Below are positions 1 to 10,157 of a stretch of 64,000 nt of DNA, piece after piece. The notes under the pieces were generated by a model that was not told where the DNA came from, did not search any database, and worked only from the letters and a program-made list of their open reading frames with translations. Position numbers and translations under genes: made by a program. Where the stretch lies: assembly GCA_951799405.1 (NCBI GenBank), contig OX637345.1:15376001-15440000 (forward strand), read 5' to 3'. Origin of the DNA: Agapetus fuscipes. Its lineage: Eukaryota > Arthropoda > Insecta > Trichoptera > Glossosomatidae. Every line of letters begins with the position of its first letter. Position 1 is the stretch's first letter.

Positions 1-128
1 GTTCTCATTTCTTGTGAAGGCTTTATAAATAGTGCATGCGTTTTTGTTGTGTGTTTGAAATAAACACTGAATTGTGGGGATCGAACTCAAGCCTCCTGGC
101 GTGGAACGCGAGAATTTTACCATCAACC
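1..128 (-). mobile_element. SB tRNA-type SINE, diverged fragment
   Basis: Reverse-strand SB piece running off the window edge. It contains the body motif CTCATTTCTTGTGAAGGCT and a decayed B-box region (GGGGATCGAACTCAAGC). The middle is deleted relative to the fuller copies at 20554 and 32768. Confidence 0.7.
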
Positions 129-328
129 AGAATTTTTTTCAAATTAATAATAAATATTCATCGTTAATTTGAACTCTTTTTAAAAAGCGCTACCCCATTT
201 ATACATTTATACCTTTGGTATATAAAAGTTGCAAACAAATTAGGCATTTTTTGAGAGTGCAAATGATTTATTTTGACAGATGAGGTGATCAACTTTACTC
301 CAATCAAACATATTGAATAAGTATCGTT

Positions 329-412
329 AAGAAGGTTATGACTCTGGAGGAAATGAAAGAAGTATGTAAGGACAGAAAGAAATGGCGGTTGATCTGTAAT
401 GTTGGCGGCTAG
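329..412 (+). pseudogene. LM LINE, C-terminal end of ORF (5'-truncated)
   Basis: An open frame reads KKVMTLEEMKEVCKDRKKW and continues to a TAG stop at 410-412. The same peptide recurs at 5690, 39015, 49678 (-), 53441 and 63540. Longer copies show upstream GHIERMNEDR and RGRPRK motifs, typical of the C-terminal part of insect non-LTR reverse-transcriptase polyproteins. About 100 bp downstream lies a complete RA unit, so this is a 5'-truncated LINE 3' end, not a host gene. LINE clade not assigned. Confidence 0.7.
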
Positions 413-508
413 GGTTTATTAAAGTGAAATTTGTTTTATGTTTTAGTTTTTGATGTCCATATATATTATTATTTATTGATTTAAAAAATGTAATTTGTCG
501 TGTATGTT

Positions 509-755
509 CCTTGACTTATAGGTTGGTATGCGGCTGACCACCCATGCTGTAAAAATGGTTCACTTTGCCAATGTCACCCCTGTTACAGGGAAGGACGGCA
601 AGAGTTGCAGGGTGTATGTCCATTTGGTTTTTATGTTGTAGGCTCACATGAGGCATGTGCAAGCGCGAACTTGTACATGTCTGGTTGTGGGAATGCATGT
701 AATGTGAATCTCCAATGTAACATATCTTTGCAACTTAGATTAGATTAGATTAGAT
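509..755 (+). mobile_element. RA repeat (LM LINE 3' end / SINE-like), complete
   Basis: Starts CCTTGACTTATAGGTTGG, has the internal palindromic block around CACCCCTGTTACAGGG, and ends in a tandem TTAGA tail (four units). It sits directly downstream of an LM ORF end, which links RA to the LM 3' untranslated region. Small ORFs on either strand are incidental. Confidence 0.85.
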
Positions 756-1790
756 CGTGCTCTGCTGCTCTGATGCTGAAACGAAAGCAATTGCATGAAT
801 TCTGCATCAAAATTGCATAACAAATTGCACTTTTTTTTTCAAAAACTGTCCTGGTCCCCCAAGTATCTACTCTAATAAGAAAAAAACACATATGAAGTAT
901 GTTCTACGTTTATCAAAGCATTCGAGTATGCAGGTTTTCTGTATAATATATAATATTGGATAAACAATATTCTTGTATATTTATTTGTATACGTTTCGAC
1001 ACAGGAAATGGCTGACACATGCTTGTAAACATTTGAAATGGGCCGTATCTCTTCATATTATACAAATTAATATATCAAAGATGAATTTGTTTATTTTCAT
1101 TTTTCTTGCAATTCCCGTCTCTAACTTTCGCATTTGTAAACCGTTTTGGAGATATATATTAAATCCATTTGAAATAAATAAAAAAAATGCAGTATCATAT
1201 TTTGTTTGTATTATAATAATTTCCATGTTTATTCCAAATAAACTTACTTAAAATCTATATCTAAAGAATTCTGTACAAAGTGTTGTATTCGAGAATTCTA
1301 AAAATGTAATTCTCAAAAAAAAATTCGAATGTTCTTATAGACTATTCGAATATCTGGGGGGATTGTAATTTAGAATTGGTTTTAAATAAAGATAAGTTAT
1401 TTTTTACACAAAAAATATGTGGGTATTTTACTGGCAAAGGAAATAACTTGTGTGTTTATAATTTTCTAATATATTTTGTTTCATTTTTTTTTTCAGATGA
1501 CCTCAGACATCCTCAATGGCGTGATTAAAACAATTTAAAAATCTAGAATTTAAAGTTTTCCCCTATTTATTTTAAAATTAGTCAACCATAGAGTAATCCC
1601 ATCTCTTGTTCCTTACTTTTCATATAATTTACTTAAAAATAGGCTTTAATATACTTAAAACATATGTGATATATAATAATAGTTAATATTTAATTTTTTC
1701 TTTAAAAAAAAAAACGAATTTTCAAAAATCGAAAACTGTTTCATATTTTCAATTAAAAGTTTTTTCTTTGATACAGTGTGGTTATAAACT
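756..1790. other. AT-rich unique sequence, no gene seen
   Basis: No repeat family from the rest of the window is recognised. Short open frames lack codon bias and similarity. The block around 1290-1350 and 2100-2230 is rich in TTCGAA-like words. Confidence 0.5.
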
Positions 1791-1941
1791 TTCATCGACT
1801 TCGAATTTGTTTATCTTTTACTTTGTAAACAAACTGTATGCGTGTATACAAAGTAAAACTTTTCTTTCGTATAAACATTCTGAAAAAAACTTTTTCATTG
1901 TTTACATTTTTGGAATATAAAGAAAGATATGAAGGATTGTT

Positions 1942-2334
1942 TTGTTGAAACAGAAATGGCTGGAGAGAAAAACCTTTATTCGAATAGCTTATAAATCGAA
2001 TTTTTCTGGAAAAAAAACCATCGACATGGAAAAAGACCAGGCCAACATGTGGATGCAGATGAACAGAAAACACGCCTCCAGCTGGCGGAGAAGAAACAAA
2101 AATTCGAATTTACTTGAATATTCAGAAAGTATATTCGAAAGTTTTGGTGAGCCTAGGGAAGACAGGCCAAAGATTGTGGATTTGGATGGATTTGATGTGG
2201 AATCGGATTATTCGAAAAATTCGATGTTTTTATATTCGTGTGCTCGAGTTATGTCTTTTGTGATTATATTTGTTAAGAGTAGTGTACTAGTGCGGAAGAG
2301 TGAAGTGTTTAGTGGTGGTAAAAGTGGAGTTAGG
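1942..2334 (+). other. candidate 5' UTR / upstream open frame of the 2335 exon
   Basis: The frame of the secretory exon stays open upstream to an ATG at 1942, adding about 130 basic, Ser/Asn-rich residues before the hydrophobic signal peptide. A signal peptide should be N-terminal, so I read this as untranslated leader rather than coding. It is AT-rich with repeated ATTCGAA words, unlike the GC-rich exon. An internal start or alternative N-terminus cannot be excluded. Confidence 0.35.
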
Positions 2335-2497
2335 ATGAGGTTTCCTGGTTTCCTGCTGCTTGCTGTTCTGTTGTGGAGTTCCTCGCTGGTGGATGCGTCT
2401 CCGAGGCCGATGAGTGAGACCCTGCAGAGAGCCTATGCGAATAGTCGAGGACCGAGCCCCGGAGCCAAGAAACTGCTGAATATTCCGGAAGATGGAG
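2335..2497 (+). CDS. first coding exon of a secreted or membrane protein (partial)
   Basis: ATG at 2335 opens a 54-codon segment. Residues 1-21 (MRFPGFLLLAVLLWSSSLVDA) form a textbook signal peptide: basic start, Leu/Val core, Val-Asp-Ala cleavage context. The mature part follows, beginning SPRPMSETLQRAYANS and containing AKKLLNIPEDG. The exon ends in GATGGAG followed by GTAAGT (2498-2503), a consensus insect splice donor, in phase 1. It is GC-rich against an AT-rich background, as expected for a real exon. The open frame past the donor (to 2575) enters an SB SINE and is intronic. I do not recognise the family; a neuropeptide/hormone precursor or the N-terminus of a larger secreted protein are both possible. 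No following exon is identifiable in this window. Confidence 0.6.
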
Positions 2498-2571
2498 GTA
2501 AGTCGTCACTATCACTTTTTTTGTTGCGTCATCGATGTTTATTTGAAACTCGAAAAAATGTCGGCAAGTTT

Positions 2572-2770
2572 TACTGAGCTCTCACAAGAAATGAGGACCT
2601 GCCCTCTCTGGAGCAGGGAAACAATTGTTTGGAGTTAGACTGGACCCGTGTGAAAATGAAAAAAAGGTTGTACATGCCACCATATTGCGACCACCTTGGG
2701 GACAACGCAGGAAGAAGTTGCACTATATGTGCAGCTTTATTGCGCTTAGTTGCTCTACGTTACCATTGAT
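2572..2770 (+). mobile_element. SB SINE, 3' two-thirds
   Basis: Matches the SB body from CTCACAAGAAATGAGGACC through the 3' end GAAGTTGCACTATATGTG. The tRNA head is missing. It lies just inside the intron that begins at 2498. Confidence 0.75.
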
Positions 2771-3149
2771 CCACTTACTGAAAAAACAGTGGTTCCTAAC
2801 CTTTTTTAGAGTAAGGATTGTTTAGAATATGAACCATAATCTTCTATCTAAAATATAAAGTTTAATGTATGTGTGGTGTGCATTTGTATTTTACGATCTT
2901 AAGTTTGTTTAGATTTGATAAAAAAATTCAGAAACATGTAAAATATTCTCGGAATGGTTACTCTTAAGTTTGATGTCGATCGGATTACACACACAAGCGT
3001 ATTTGTCTTTTTTTCGAAAAGGTGTTTGTTCTCTTTGCTTGGCTATACCACTCGACAGATTTAAACAATTTTTAAGAAAACCTTTTAATTCTCTCGAAAT
3101 TAATCGTGTTCAGTTTGATGTCAATTGTAATACAAACATTTTTTAGCAC

Positions 3150-3270
3150 AGTGCTGGGTAAAGCTCCCTTTACCTGTGAAAATAAATGAGTTCCACTCGC
3201 CACATGCGAATCCCGTAACGCAGAAAGAAGTTGTACTGTAAGCGCAGCTTAATTGCGTTGCGTGTCAGAT
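3150..3270 (+). mobile_element. SB SINE, 3' end
   Basis: Diverged SB 3' third: TTTACCTGTGAAAATAAATG, TTCCACTCGCCACATGCG and a terminal GCTTAATTGCGTTGCG. Confidence 0.65.
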
Positions 3271-3957
3271 GCGTGGCCATGACTCAAAAAACTAAAAAAA
3301 AATTACTAAGAAGTCTACTTTTTAAAAATTTAATACCAAGTCATTTTCTTAAAATATAGCAGGAACATGCAAGCGGTTCCCTGTTTTTCCAAATGAATCA
3401 TTTCTCATTATTTTCAAAAACATATCGTTCGTGTTTAAAAATAATCGTATTGTTTTGAAGCCATTGTCTTGTCAGTTTACAAATAAAAATATTGTATTTC
3501 ATTTTCAAAATATTTTGAAAAAGGAATCTGTCACGTGAATGGTCATCATCACCCACAATCACATGACGATAAAAAAAATATTATACATAGACCACGTCCA
3601 TTTTGTAAATATTATACTTTGAAAATATATTATTTTAACCAGAGTAGTTTTCTTTTAACACGTTCGAGACCATTAGGGTCCAATTATGTCTGTCAACGGG
3701 TTAAATTAGTGAGAAATTTTGAAGCAGTTTTAGTGAAACTATTTTAGTTTTTTTTTTTCAACAGAAGGGTTATGAGAAATATCGTGTTTTAATAAAAAAA
3801 AAATATAACTGTGCCTATTTTAATGAATTAGTCTTTAGCACTTACCTAAAAAATATCTTGGATTATTTTATTATAAGCTGATCAAATTTTTCGTTTCATT
3901 TTTATGATTTTCTTTAAAAATCTCACAAAATGGCTACCACGTCTATCGGGTCAGCTA
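3271..3957. other. AT-rich sequence without recognised features
   Basis: No repeat match and no plausible coding frame seen. Confidence 0.5.
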
Positions 3958-3958
3958 G

Positions 3959-4212
3959 TCTAATCTAATCTAATCTAAGTTGCAAAGATATGTTACATTG
4001 GATATTCACAATACATGCATTCCCACAACCAAGACACGTACAAGTTCGCGCTTGCACGTGCCTCATGTGAGCCTACAACATAAAAACAAATCTCAAACGG
4101 ATATACACCCTGCAACTCTTGCCGTCCTTCCCTGTAACAGGGGTGACATTGGCAAAGTGAACCATTTTTTACAGCATGGGTGGTCAGCCGCATACCAACC
4201 TATAAGTCAAGG
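3959..4212 (-). mobile_element. RA repeat, complete
   Basis: Reverse copy: TCTAATC tandem tail at the left, then the full RA body, ending CCTATAAGTCAAGG. Similarity to the copy at 509 continues beyond this point (ACGACAAATTAC), so this subfamily extends about 50 bp further 5'. Confidence 0.85.
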
Positions 4213-4320
4213 AACATACACGACAAATTACATTTTTTAAATCAATAAATAATAATTATATATGTAAAACTAGCTAATTATATATGTAAAACGCAACAAA
4301 GCTTCATATATAGTGGAACT

Positions 4321-4557
4321 TGTTTCGCATGTAACGAGTGGAACCTATTTATTTTTACAGGTAATTGTGCCGGCCTCACGTCTACCACTTCAGTTGAAGT
4401 GGAGGTTTTCCAACTGCCGAGGGGGCTAGTACTCATTTCTTGTGAAGGCTGAGTTAACCTTGCCGGTATTTAACTTTGGATGTAAAAATGAGCACCGAAA
4501 CGGAAATTCATTTCTGACACCCTCGTTGGGACTCGAACCCGAGCTCTCGGAATGGAA
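4321..4557 (-). mobile_element. SB SINE, reverse copy, head truncated
   Basis: Reads from the SB 3' region through the palindromic ACTTCAGTTGAAGT block to the B box (TTGGGACTCGAACCCGAGC). The A-box side is replaced by hAT-like sequence starting near 4560. Confidence 0.75.
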
Positions 4558-4559
4558 GA

Positions 4560-4671
4560 TGGATTTAAATGTATTTTTTTACTTCGTGCCTATATTTTTT
4601 AACTACTTTGTTACATCATTTTAAAAGGGAAGCCGATGGGAACCGGCTTGTATGGCACCCTTCGCCACTGA
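4560..4671. mobile_element. hAT-type MITE, right half
   Basis: Ends TATGGCACCCTTCGCCACTG, the terminal inverted repeat of the complete element at 38472. The left terminus is missing. Confidence 0.65.
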
Positions 4672-5485
4672 TAAACACATAAATAAAGTCTCCTCACTAC
4701 ACACAAGAGCTTAGTCTCTTTTTGGTGAGGTATAGCGTAACAATGATTCAATCAACTTAAGGAAAAAAATGTATTAGGTACGTATTTATTTCGAATAAAA
4801 AAAAATGTGTTTTAGCGCAGACAGTTTCCTATGAATTATTCGTAGAATAATGAAATTATACTTTTATCGATCCATATATAAAGCTGTCCACAAATTAACC
4901 GGAAAAATGGCGAAACGTCTGAATTTTTAAAGCCCTGAAAAAATAATGCACATCGATTTTAAAATCGTTGAATTTTTTAGCAACCTATCCCCGGTAGAAA
5001 AGGCCGGAGCCATTTTATGTGTATATTTTTCATGAAAATTTATACTCTCTCAACCTCAATTTTATCCAGTTAATTGATGATAAGGTTGAGTGTTAATTGA
5101 TGATATAAAGGTGAAGCTGTTAATTGGTGATAATGGTGAAACTGTTAACTGATTTATTGACAGGAAAAAGCCATTGAAAATTTATGTAATTTAATTTTAT
5201 CTAATGGTGATGTGAGGGTTTTTTATTTATTTTTTGAACGAAATTTTACCATGAGTGAGAGGTAGGTTTTTATTTTTGATTATGAAAAAGAATAGGTAGG
5301 CTTATTGTTTAAAGTTTTTTATGATGAATTTACTTAGTGGATATTAAATTAATGTCAATAATTAGATTTACTTTTTAATTAAAAAAATGCAGCTCACACG
5401 ACGTTTTTGTCTATGTCATACAAACATAGGTAGCTACCGTGCGTGGTATTAAGTTTTTTTTTTCGAATTATAATATAGTAATATT
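4672..5485. other. AT-rich sequence without recognised features
   Basis: A short stretch (about 4690-4730, CACACAAGAGCTTAGTCTC) resembles one beside the SC head at 10255. A local repeat of GATGATAAGGTGAAGCTG-like words lies at 5080-5150. No gene seen. Confidence 0.45.
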
Positions 5486-5687
5486 TATTTGGTGAGCGTT
5501 GTTTTTGAGTGAATCACACCTTAAGAGCCCTCTACGTGCTTAATCGTCGCTGTAGAAAGACCCAGTTGCTATAATGCTGGATGTACCTTTAGTGACAGGT
5601 CTTTGGTAAAGGTTTTATAAATTTATCATCCAGCGAAGAGCATACTCGTGTTTGGAAATATAAATGGTACATGTTTTGTGCTCCTTT
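5486..5687 (-). mobile_element. SC1 SINE, head truncated
   Basis: Reverse SC1: tail TTTGGTGAGCG, CACACCTTAAGAGCCC, body CCAGCGAAGAGCA, stopping at TGTGCTCC just before the tRNA-like head. It abuts an LM LINE fragment. Confidence 0.75.
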
Positions 5688-5689
5688 TG

Positions 5690-5761
5690 ACTCTGGAGGA
5701 AATGAAAGAAGTGTGTAAGGACAGAAAGAAATGGCGGTTAATCTATAATGCTGGCGGCTAG
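5690..5761 (+). pseudogene. LM LINE ORF C-terminus
   Basis: In-frame TLEEMKEVCKDRKKWRLIYN then AGG and a TAG stop at 5759-5761, matching the fragment at 329. Its 3' UTR is interrupted by the foldback element at 5787, and RA follows at 6175. Confidence 0.7.
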
Positions 5762-5786
5762 GGTTTTTTAAACTAAAATTGGTTTT

Positions 5787-6063
5787 AAAGAATGAAAAAC
5801 GGATTTTACTGACCGTGCAAAAGAGAAGAACGATTTTCTCTACGTTTCGTCGGAGTCATATCCGACGTCTTCAGGAGACGTGTGTCCTCTATAAGGAGGA
5901 ACCACGAACTGTTGAATTATTGTTGTTTGATCGAGGCCGAAGGTTGTAGTTTTTTATTTTTATTAACCTTCGGAGATACATCCATAGATGTCGCTATGTA
6001 ACGTAGAGAAAATCGTTCTTCTCTTTTGCACGGTCAGTAAAATCCATTTTTTTCATTCTTTAA
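5787..6063. mobile_element. foldback element with hammerhead-like module
   Basis: Inverted arms of about 60 bp (left AAAGAATGAAAAACGG..., right ...TTTTTTTCATTCTTTA) flank a non-palindromic centre. On the reverse strand 5874-5845 reads CTGAAGA, one base, a 6-bp stem GTCGGA/TCCGAC, then GAAA. After the right arm comes an asymmetric tail with AACGACCGTAAT (6070-6082) that recurs after the foldback at 27318. It lies inside an LM 3' UTR, which gives an approximate insertion frame. Confidence 0.7.
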
Positions 6064-6174
6064 AATGTCTAACGACCGTAATCATAATTTAAAATCTTTG
6101 AAATTTGTTTTCTGTTTGATGTCCATACATGTAATAATTTGTGGATTTAAAAAATGTAATTTGTTGTGTATGTT

Positions 6175-6430
6175 CCTTGACCTATAGGTTGGTATGCGGC
6201 TGACCACCCATGCTGTAAAAATGGTTCACTTTGCCAATGTCACCCCTGTCTCAGGGAAGGACGGCAAGAGTTGCAGGGTGTATGTCCATTTGAGATTTGG
6301 TTTTTTATGTTGTAGGACTACATGCGGCACGTTTAAGCGCGAACTTAAACATGTCTGTTTTGTGAAATGCATATTTAATGTGAATCTCTAATGCTACTTA
6401 TATTTTGCAACTTGCATTAGATTAGATTAG
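6175..6430 (+). mobile_element. RA repeat, complete
   Basis: CCTTGACCTATAGGTTGG start and TTAGATTAGATTAG tail. It is the 3' part of the LM element beginning at 5690. Confidence 0.85.
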
Positions 6431-6506
6431 CTCCGCCGGGATTCGAACCCACAACCTTCCATTTACGAGTCAGAAGTGTGAACCTCTAGACTACGGACCG
6501 GTCCAT
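6431..6506 (-). mobile_element. SC SINE tRNA-like head only
   Basis: Reverse-strand head: B box GGGATTCGAACCCACAACC, anticodon-arm region TTTACGAGTC, A-box side ending GGACCGGTCC. No body follows, so this is a fragment and not a tRNA gene. Confidence 0.7.
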
Positions 6507-6965
6507 AGTTTGTATCAATGCCGTACGCTAGTTCGTACTCCTCTATGTTATAATTCAATTAACTGCACACACTCAATTATATTTAAAAAAAAACTTATTT
6601 TTCGTAGCCATGATTTCAAGCGAAAAGCAGAGGCGCCACTTTTAAGACAAGTCACTTTAGAAGTAACCACACATAGCCGTGGCGCTAATCTTCCGTAAAG
6701 CAAATGTTTGAAGAGAAATAGAAGTAAAGCAAACGGGGGGGAAAGAGACATTCCTTGAAAAAGGCCATTAATTAAAATACGCTGAGAGACGGTGCCGCAT
6801 TCCCACCTTAAAATAGAGGAGAATAACCTAAGTTGGTACTTTTTATTTACAGTATATGAGACAATTTTGTCGCCGTTCGAATAGAGGCCAAACAGATGAA
6901 GACATCTGGCATGTAGAAAATGGTAAGACTTATTAAGTAGTAAGTGGTTAGTTGGGTAACAGTGT
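6507..6965. other. unique sequence, no gene seen
   Basis: No recognised repeat or credible coding frame. Confidence 0.45.
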
Positions 6966-7141
6966 CCAGGGCTGGAAGTCTCATCACCACGGTAATTCTT
7001 ACCTACCGAATATCGGTAATATTTGTATCAAGACTAATCAAGTGTTCACTTGCGGCCATCTTGGATTGACAGGTCTTCATACAAATATTACCGATATTCG
7101 GTAGGTAAGAATTACCGTGGGGATGAGACTTCCAGCGCAGG
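6966..7141. mobile_element. FB1 foldback MITE
   Basis: Near-perfect palindrome: left arm CCAGGGCTGGAAGTCTCATC, right arm GATGAGACTTCCAGCGCAGG, with ATTACCGATATTCGGTAGG in both orientations. A central spacer of about 40 bp contains CACTTGCGGCCATCTTGG. Further copies lie at 28148 and 33464 (inside a larger palindrome) and at 46208. Confidence 0.8.
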
Positions 7142-7322
7142 GGTGACAACCGTGTATAAATATTACCGTATCTATTTAAAGATAGATAGACGGAAGAAAA
7201 CATGGCGTTGTATCAATAGCTGATCCATTTTATATGAAACGTCGATCAGCTGTTCAGTCACCGCCATGCTTTATTCCGTCCTATCTTTAAGTAGATACGG
7301 TAAGATCTACCGACACCCGTCG
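7141..7322. mobile_element. second foldback adjoining FB1
   Basis: Arms TTACCGTATCTATTTAAAG and CTTTAAGTAGATACGGTAA, with CATGGCG/CGCCATG deeper inside and ends GGGGTG/CACCCG. It abuts the FB1 copy and shares its architecture but not its sequence. Confidence 0.65.
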
Positions 7323-7385
7323 AGAAAGTGTTTTCAATATTCAGTTAAATAAAATATGGTAAAACTGTTTTAAATGAGTGAGTAG

Positions 7386-7482
7386 TCCGGTCGATAGCTC
7401 AGTTGGTAGAGTTTTTGCATTCCATGCCGAGAGCTTGGGTAAACGCGGCAATAAGTCACATTAAATGTGTAGCTTAGTATTA
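7386..7482 (+). mobile_element. SB SINE with large internal deletion
   Basis: tRNA-like head GTCCGGTCGATAGCTCAG joined directly to the SB 3' end (AACGCGGCAATAAGTCAC, TGTGTAGCTTAG). The body is missing. Confidence 0.7.
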
Positions 7483-7904
7483 TTTGTACGTAACTTATTT
7501 TTAAGTTCATTTTATGAAATGTGTTCGCTCATCCGGCTAGGATGGACCAAATGTTTGCACTTTATCCGGCGCGAAGTGATCCAAAGTGGCCGGATTTAGC
7601 CATTGTATTGTTAGGCGCTGGGTTTTGGTGGAATTAACCCAAATAATTACTTCACTGTTTATGGAAGATTGTTTAGAATGTTTATTTAATAATTTAGTTC
7701 ACAAACTTACATCATATTACACGAATTATAATGGATGAAAGCAAGCGGACATGTTGCTAGTGTGATAGTTCGAGAGAGAAGAAGGAAGTCGGGTACAGCT
7801 GTCAAAAACACTGACATGAAGTTGGCAGCAAAAAACACCATAGACAAAAATACGAATGCATCATTGGTAAGTATGTTAAATTATTTAATGTTAAATGATG
7901 TTTC
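7483..7904. other. unique sequence, no gene seen
   Basis: An open frame at 7735-7917 ends inside an SC head, lacks support and is not called. Confidence 0.45.
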
Positions 7905-8190
7905 GACCGGTCCGTAGTCCAAGTGGTAACACTTCGGACTCGTAACTGGAAGGTCGTGGGTTCGATTCCCGGCGGAGCACAAAAAATATAACATTTATAT
8001 TTTCAAATTTGCTCTTCGCTGGGTTGAAAATTCATAAACCTTTACCAAAGACCGGTCATCAAAGGGTCCATCCAGCCTTACAACAACTGGGTCTTGCTTG
8101 AGAATTGACGCTTTCTACAGCGACGACCAAGCTCGCAGAGGGCTCTTGAGGTGTGATACACACAAAAACAGCGCTCACCAAATAAATCCC
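7905..8190 (+). mobile_element. SC1 SINE, near full length
   Basis: tRNA-derived head from GACCGGTCCGTAGTCC with B box GGGTTCGATTCCCGG, body TTGCTCTTCGCTGGGTTG, and SC1 tail CTCTTGAGGTGTGATACACA then CAGCGCTCACCAAATAAAT. The head keeps a CTCGTAA loop resembling a Thr(CGU) anticodon loop; this parentage is a suggestion only. Confidence 0.85.
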
Positions 8191-8276
8191 AACCCAACCC
8201 AATTTAATCCGGTTTTATTCAAAACCAACATCAATCACCACTTCCTTGCAGCGCCTCACGCCAGAACCAAGAACTC

Positions 8277-8374
8277 AAGCAACACCTCTGCGGCACCCTT
8301 CCAGGGTGACATAGACCCCCAAGACTCTCAAGAATTGGGGAGCCTCCCGCACAGGATTCCTTAAAAAAAAAAAA
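8277..8374 (+). mobile_element. SC2 SINE 3' tail with poly(A)
   Basis: CACCTCTGCGGCAC, a tail segment rich in ACTCTC, CCTCCCGCACAGGATTCC and a run of 14 A. Full SC2 at 15885 shows this block fused to the same head and body as SC1. Confidence 0.7.
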
Positions 8375-9211
8375 AATATCAGCCTAATTTTTATTTAATT
8401 TAATTTTAATGTTTCATTTTTAAGAAAATGTTTCAGCGGAAAATCTGTAGGACTCTATTTAAATATGAAAAAAAAACACTGTTTAATTCTTCTGATGTAT
8501 TAGTGCAATTAAACAATGTTTTTTTCATTGATTAAAATTTCAGTTAAGTAGGTACCTACTTTAAATCTTGAATTTCATCATTGCTAAACAAGGTTTGTTG
8601 AACTTTTTACCTACTTCCACTTTTTGTTTACTGTTTTTACTTTGTTGATATCCCTCTTTTCGTGCCGGTCCCTCCGCTAGCCGCAGGTTTAAAGAATGAT
8701 CTGTGCATATGATTGCTAATTACTCTTCCTCAGCTATTCCCATCTTTCCCAATCCCTACATTAAACAACTTGACACTGGCGCCCCTGCTGACTGTGGGAA
8801 TCCGCCACAAAGAAGAAGAAGAAGTTGAACTTTTATGGATCGCAGTCAATTTAACTCTACTATCACGGTCTGAAGCCGCTTCCAGAGACAGAAAGCAACA
8901 TAACCATTCACGTATGTAGCTATTCGTACACTGTCTCGTCGATTTGAGATTTCAGCCGCGTCCACATATTTTGTGTAGCCGTTTTTGTTGGCGGCATCTC
9001 GCCTTTTATTTTTCCGAACGATTGCCCGTGGGATGCCAGCCATCGACGACTCGTCCCCTCAGTGCTTGCTTGTCTTATCTGCAACAGAGGTAATGTCACA
9101 CGAGCAATGTTTGTATGTGTACTGGACGGTGACTAGTAGAACGACACAGTGACAAAACTACATGTGGCATAATGACACATGACCAAAAAACACAGAAAAT
9201 ACATATCACTT
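8375..9211. other. unique sequence, no gene seen
   Basis: Contains a short GAAGAAGAAG run near 8810 and a GC-richer island at about 8930-9070. An E-like piece (AGTGACAAAACTACATGTGG) lies at 9148-9190. Confidence 0.45.
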
Positions 9212-9247
9212 TAATCTAAGTTGCAAAGATATATTAACATTTAAGGC
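9212..9247 (-). mobile_element. RA repeat, 3' end fragment
   Basis: TAATCTAAGTTGCAAAGATA and the next few bases only, then a forward RA copy begins. Confidence 0.6.
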
Positions 9248-9254
9248 TATTATG

Positions 9255-9470
9255 CCTTGACTTATAGGTTGATATGAGGCTGACCACCCATACTGTAAAA
9301 AATGGTTCACTTTGCCAATGTCACTCCTGTGTCAGGGAAGGTCGGCAAAAGTTGAAGGGCTTATGCTCATTTGAGGCTTGGATTTTATTTGTTGGTACAC
9401 ATTCAGCATTCGTAAGCGCGAACTACACGCGTTTATTTGTGGGCATGCATTTGATATGAGCTTTATAATA
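9255..9470 (+). mobile_element. RA repeat, A2 subtype, tail truncated
   Basis: CCTTGACTTATAGGTTGATA to GCATGCATTTGATATGAGC. The A2 subtype has GGATTTTATTTGTTGGTAC and CGTTTATTTGTGGGCATGC. It runs straight into a reverse copy, forming a large hairpin. Confidence 0.8.
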
Positions 9471-9706
9471 ATCTATAATCTAAGTTGCAAGGATATATTC
9501 ATTTGAAGCTCTCAAATGTATGCCCACAAACAAACACGTGTAGTTCGCGCTTGCGAATGCTGAATGTGTACTTACAAATAAAATCCAAACCTCAAATGAA
9601 CATAAACCCTACAACTTTTGCCGACCTTCCCTGTGGGTGACATCGGCAAAGTGAACCATTTTTTACGGTATGGGTGGTCAGCCTCATACCAACCTATAGG
9701 TCAAGG
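9471..9706 (-). mobile_element. RA repeat, A2 subtype, reverse copy
   Basis: AATCTATAATCTAAG tail, body with an internal deletion at the CCCTGTTTCAGGG hairpin, and end CCTATAGGTCAAGG. It pairs with the forward copy at 9255. Confidence 0.8.
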
Positions 9707-9737
9707 AATATGACAATGTTTTTTCAAGTACCGTTTA

Positions 9738-9805
9738 TGGTATGTTGTGTTTTGTCATGTGATAATTTGTCTTGTGATGTTTTGTCATGTGATGTACTGT
9801 CATTA
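9738..9805 (+). repeat. E minisatellite-like tract
   Basis: Imperfect units of GTTTTGTCATGTGAT repeated about four times. The same words recur at 16634-17217, 20108, 23342, 24233, 38229, 46610 and 47399. Confidence 0.6.
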
Positions 9806-9990
9806 TTATGTCCGTACTGGACCAATGTGTTTAATAAAAATTGGAAATCGATATTTTTATTTATTTAAAACAACTCTTTTATTATCGTGTGTAACGTTTT
9901 TTTCTCAGCTCAGATTGTGTAGAATGTGATTCTTAAGACAATTTTATTGAAATGTCATCTTCGAGTGGAATGATAGATAGGCCAGACAAG
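9806..9990 (+). repeat. F repeat, copy 1
   Basis: ACTGGACCAATGTGTTTAAT, CAGCTCAGATTGTGTAGAAT, then CAGACAAGCACTGG near the end. Other copies: 17800, 30869 (-), 31337 (-), 42138. No conserved frame found; class unknown. Confidence 0.55.
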
Positions 9991-10157
9991 CACTGGAGGG
10001 ACGGACTGGCGGTGCGCTCAATCGACGAGGAGCAAACGCATGCCTTCGATTCATCTAATTCTATTTACCGTTTTAAAAGGTTCAACTCGCATGCGTAGTT
10101 TCTAGAAGGATTAAACCTCTTTAGAAATGGACTACGCACAGTAATTGACATACAAAG

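Noticed and set aside
1942..2577. 211-aa ORF through the exon and into the intron as one protein
   Set aside because: It would bury a signal peptide in the middle and read through a consensus splice donor into intronic sequence that runs towards a SINE.
9274..9459. Recurring small protein MRLTTHTVKNGSLCQCHPC..., with Cys residues, found in many places
   Set aside because: It is the sense-strand translation of RA. It appears wherever RA does, shifts frame between copies and has no start-context or codon conservation.
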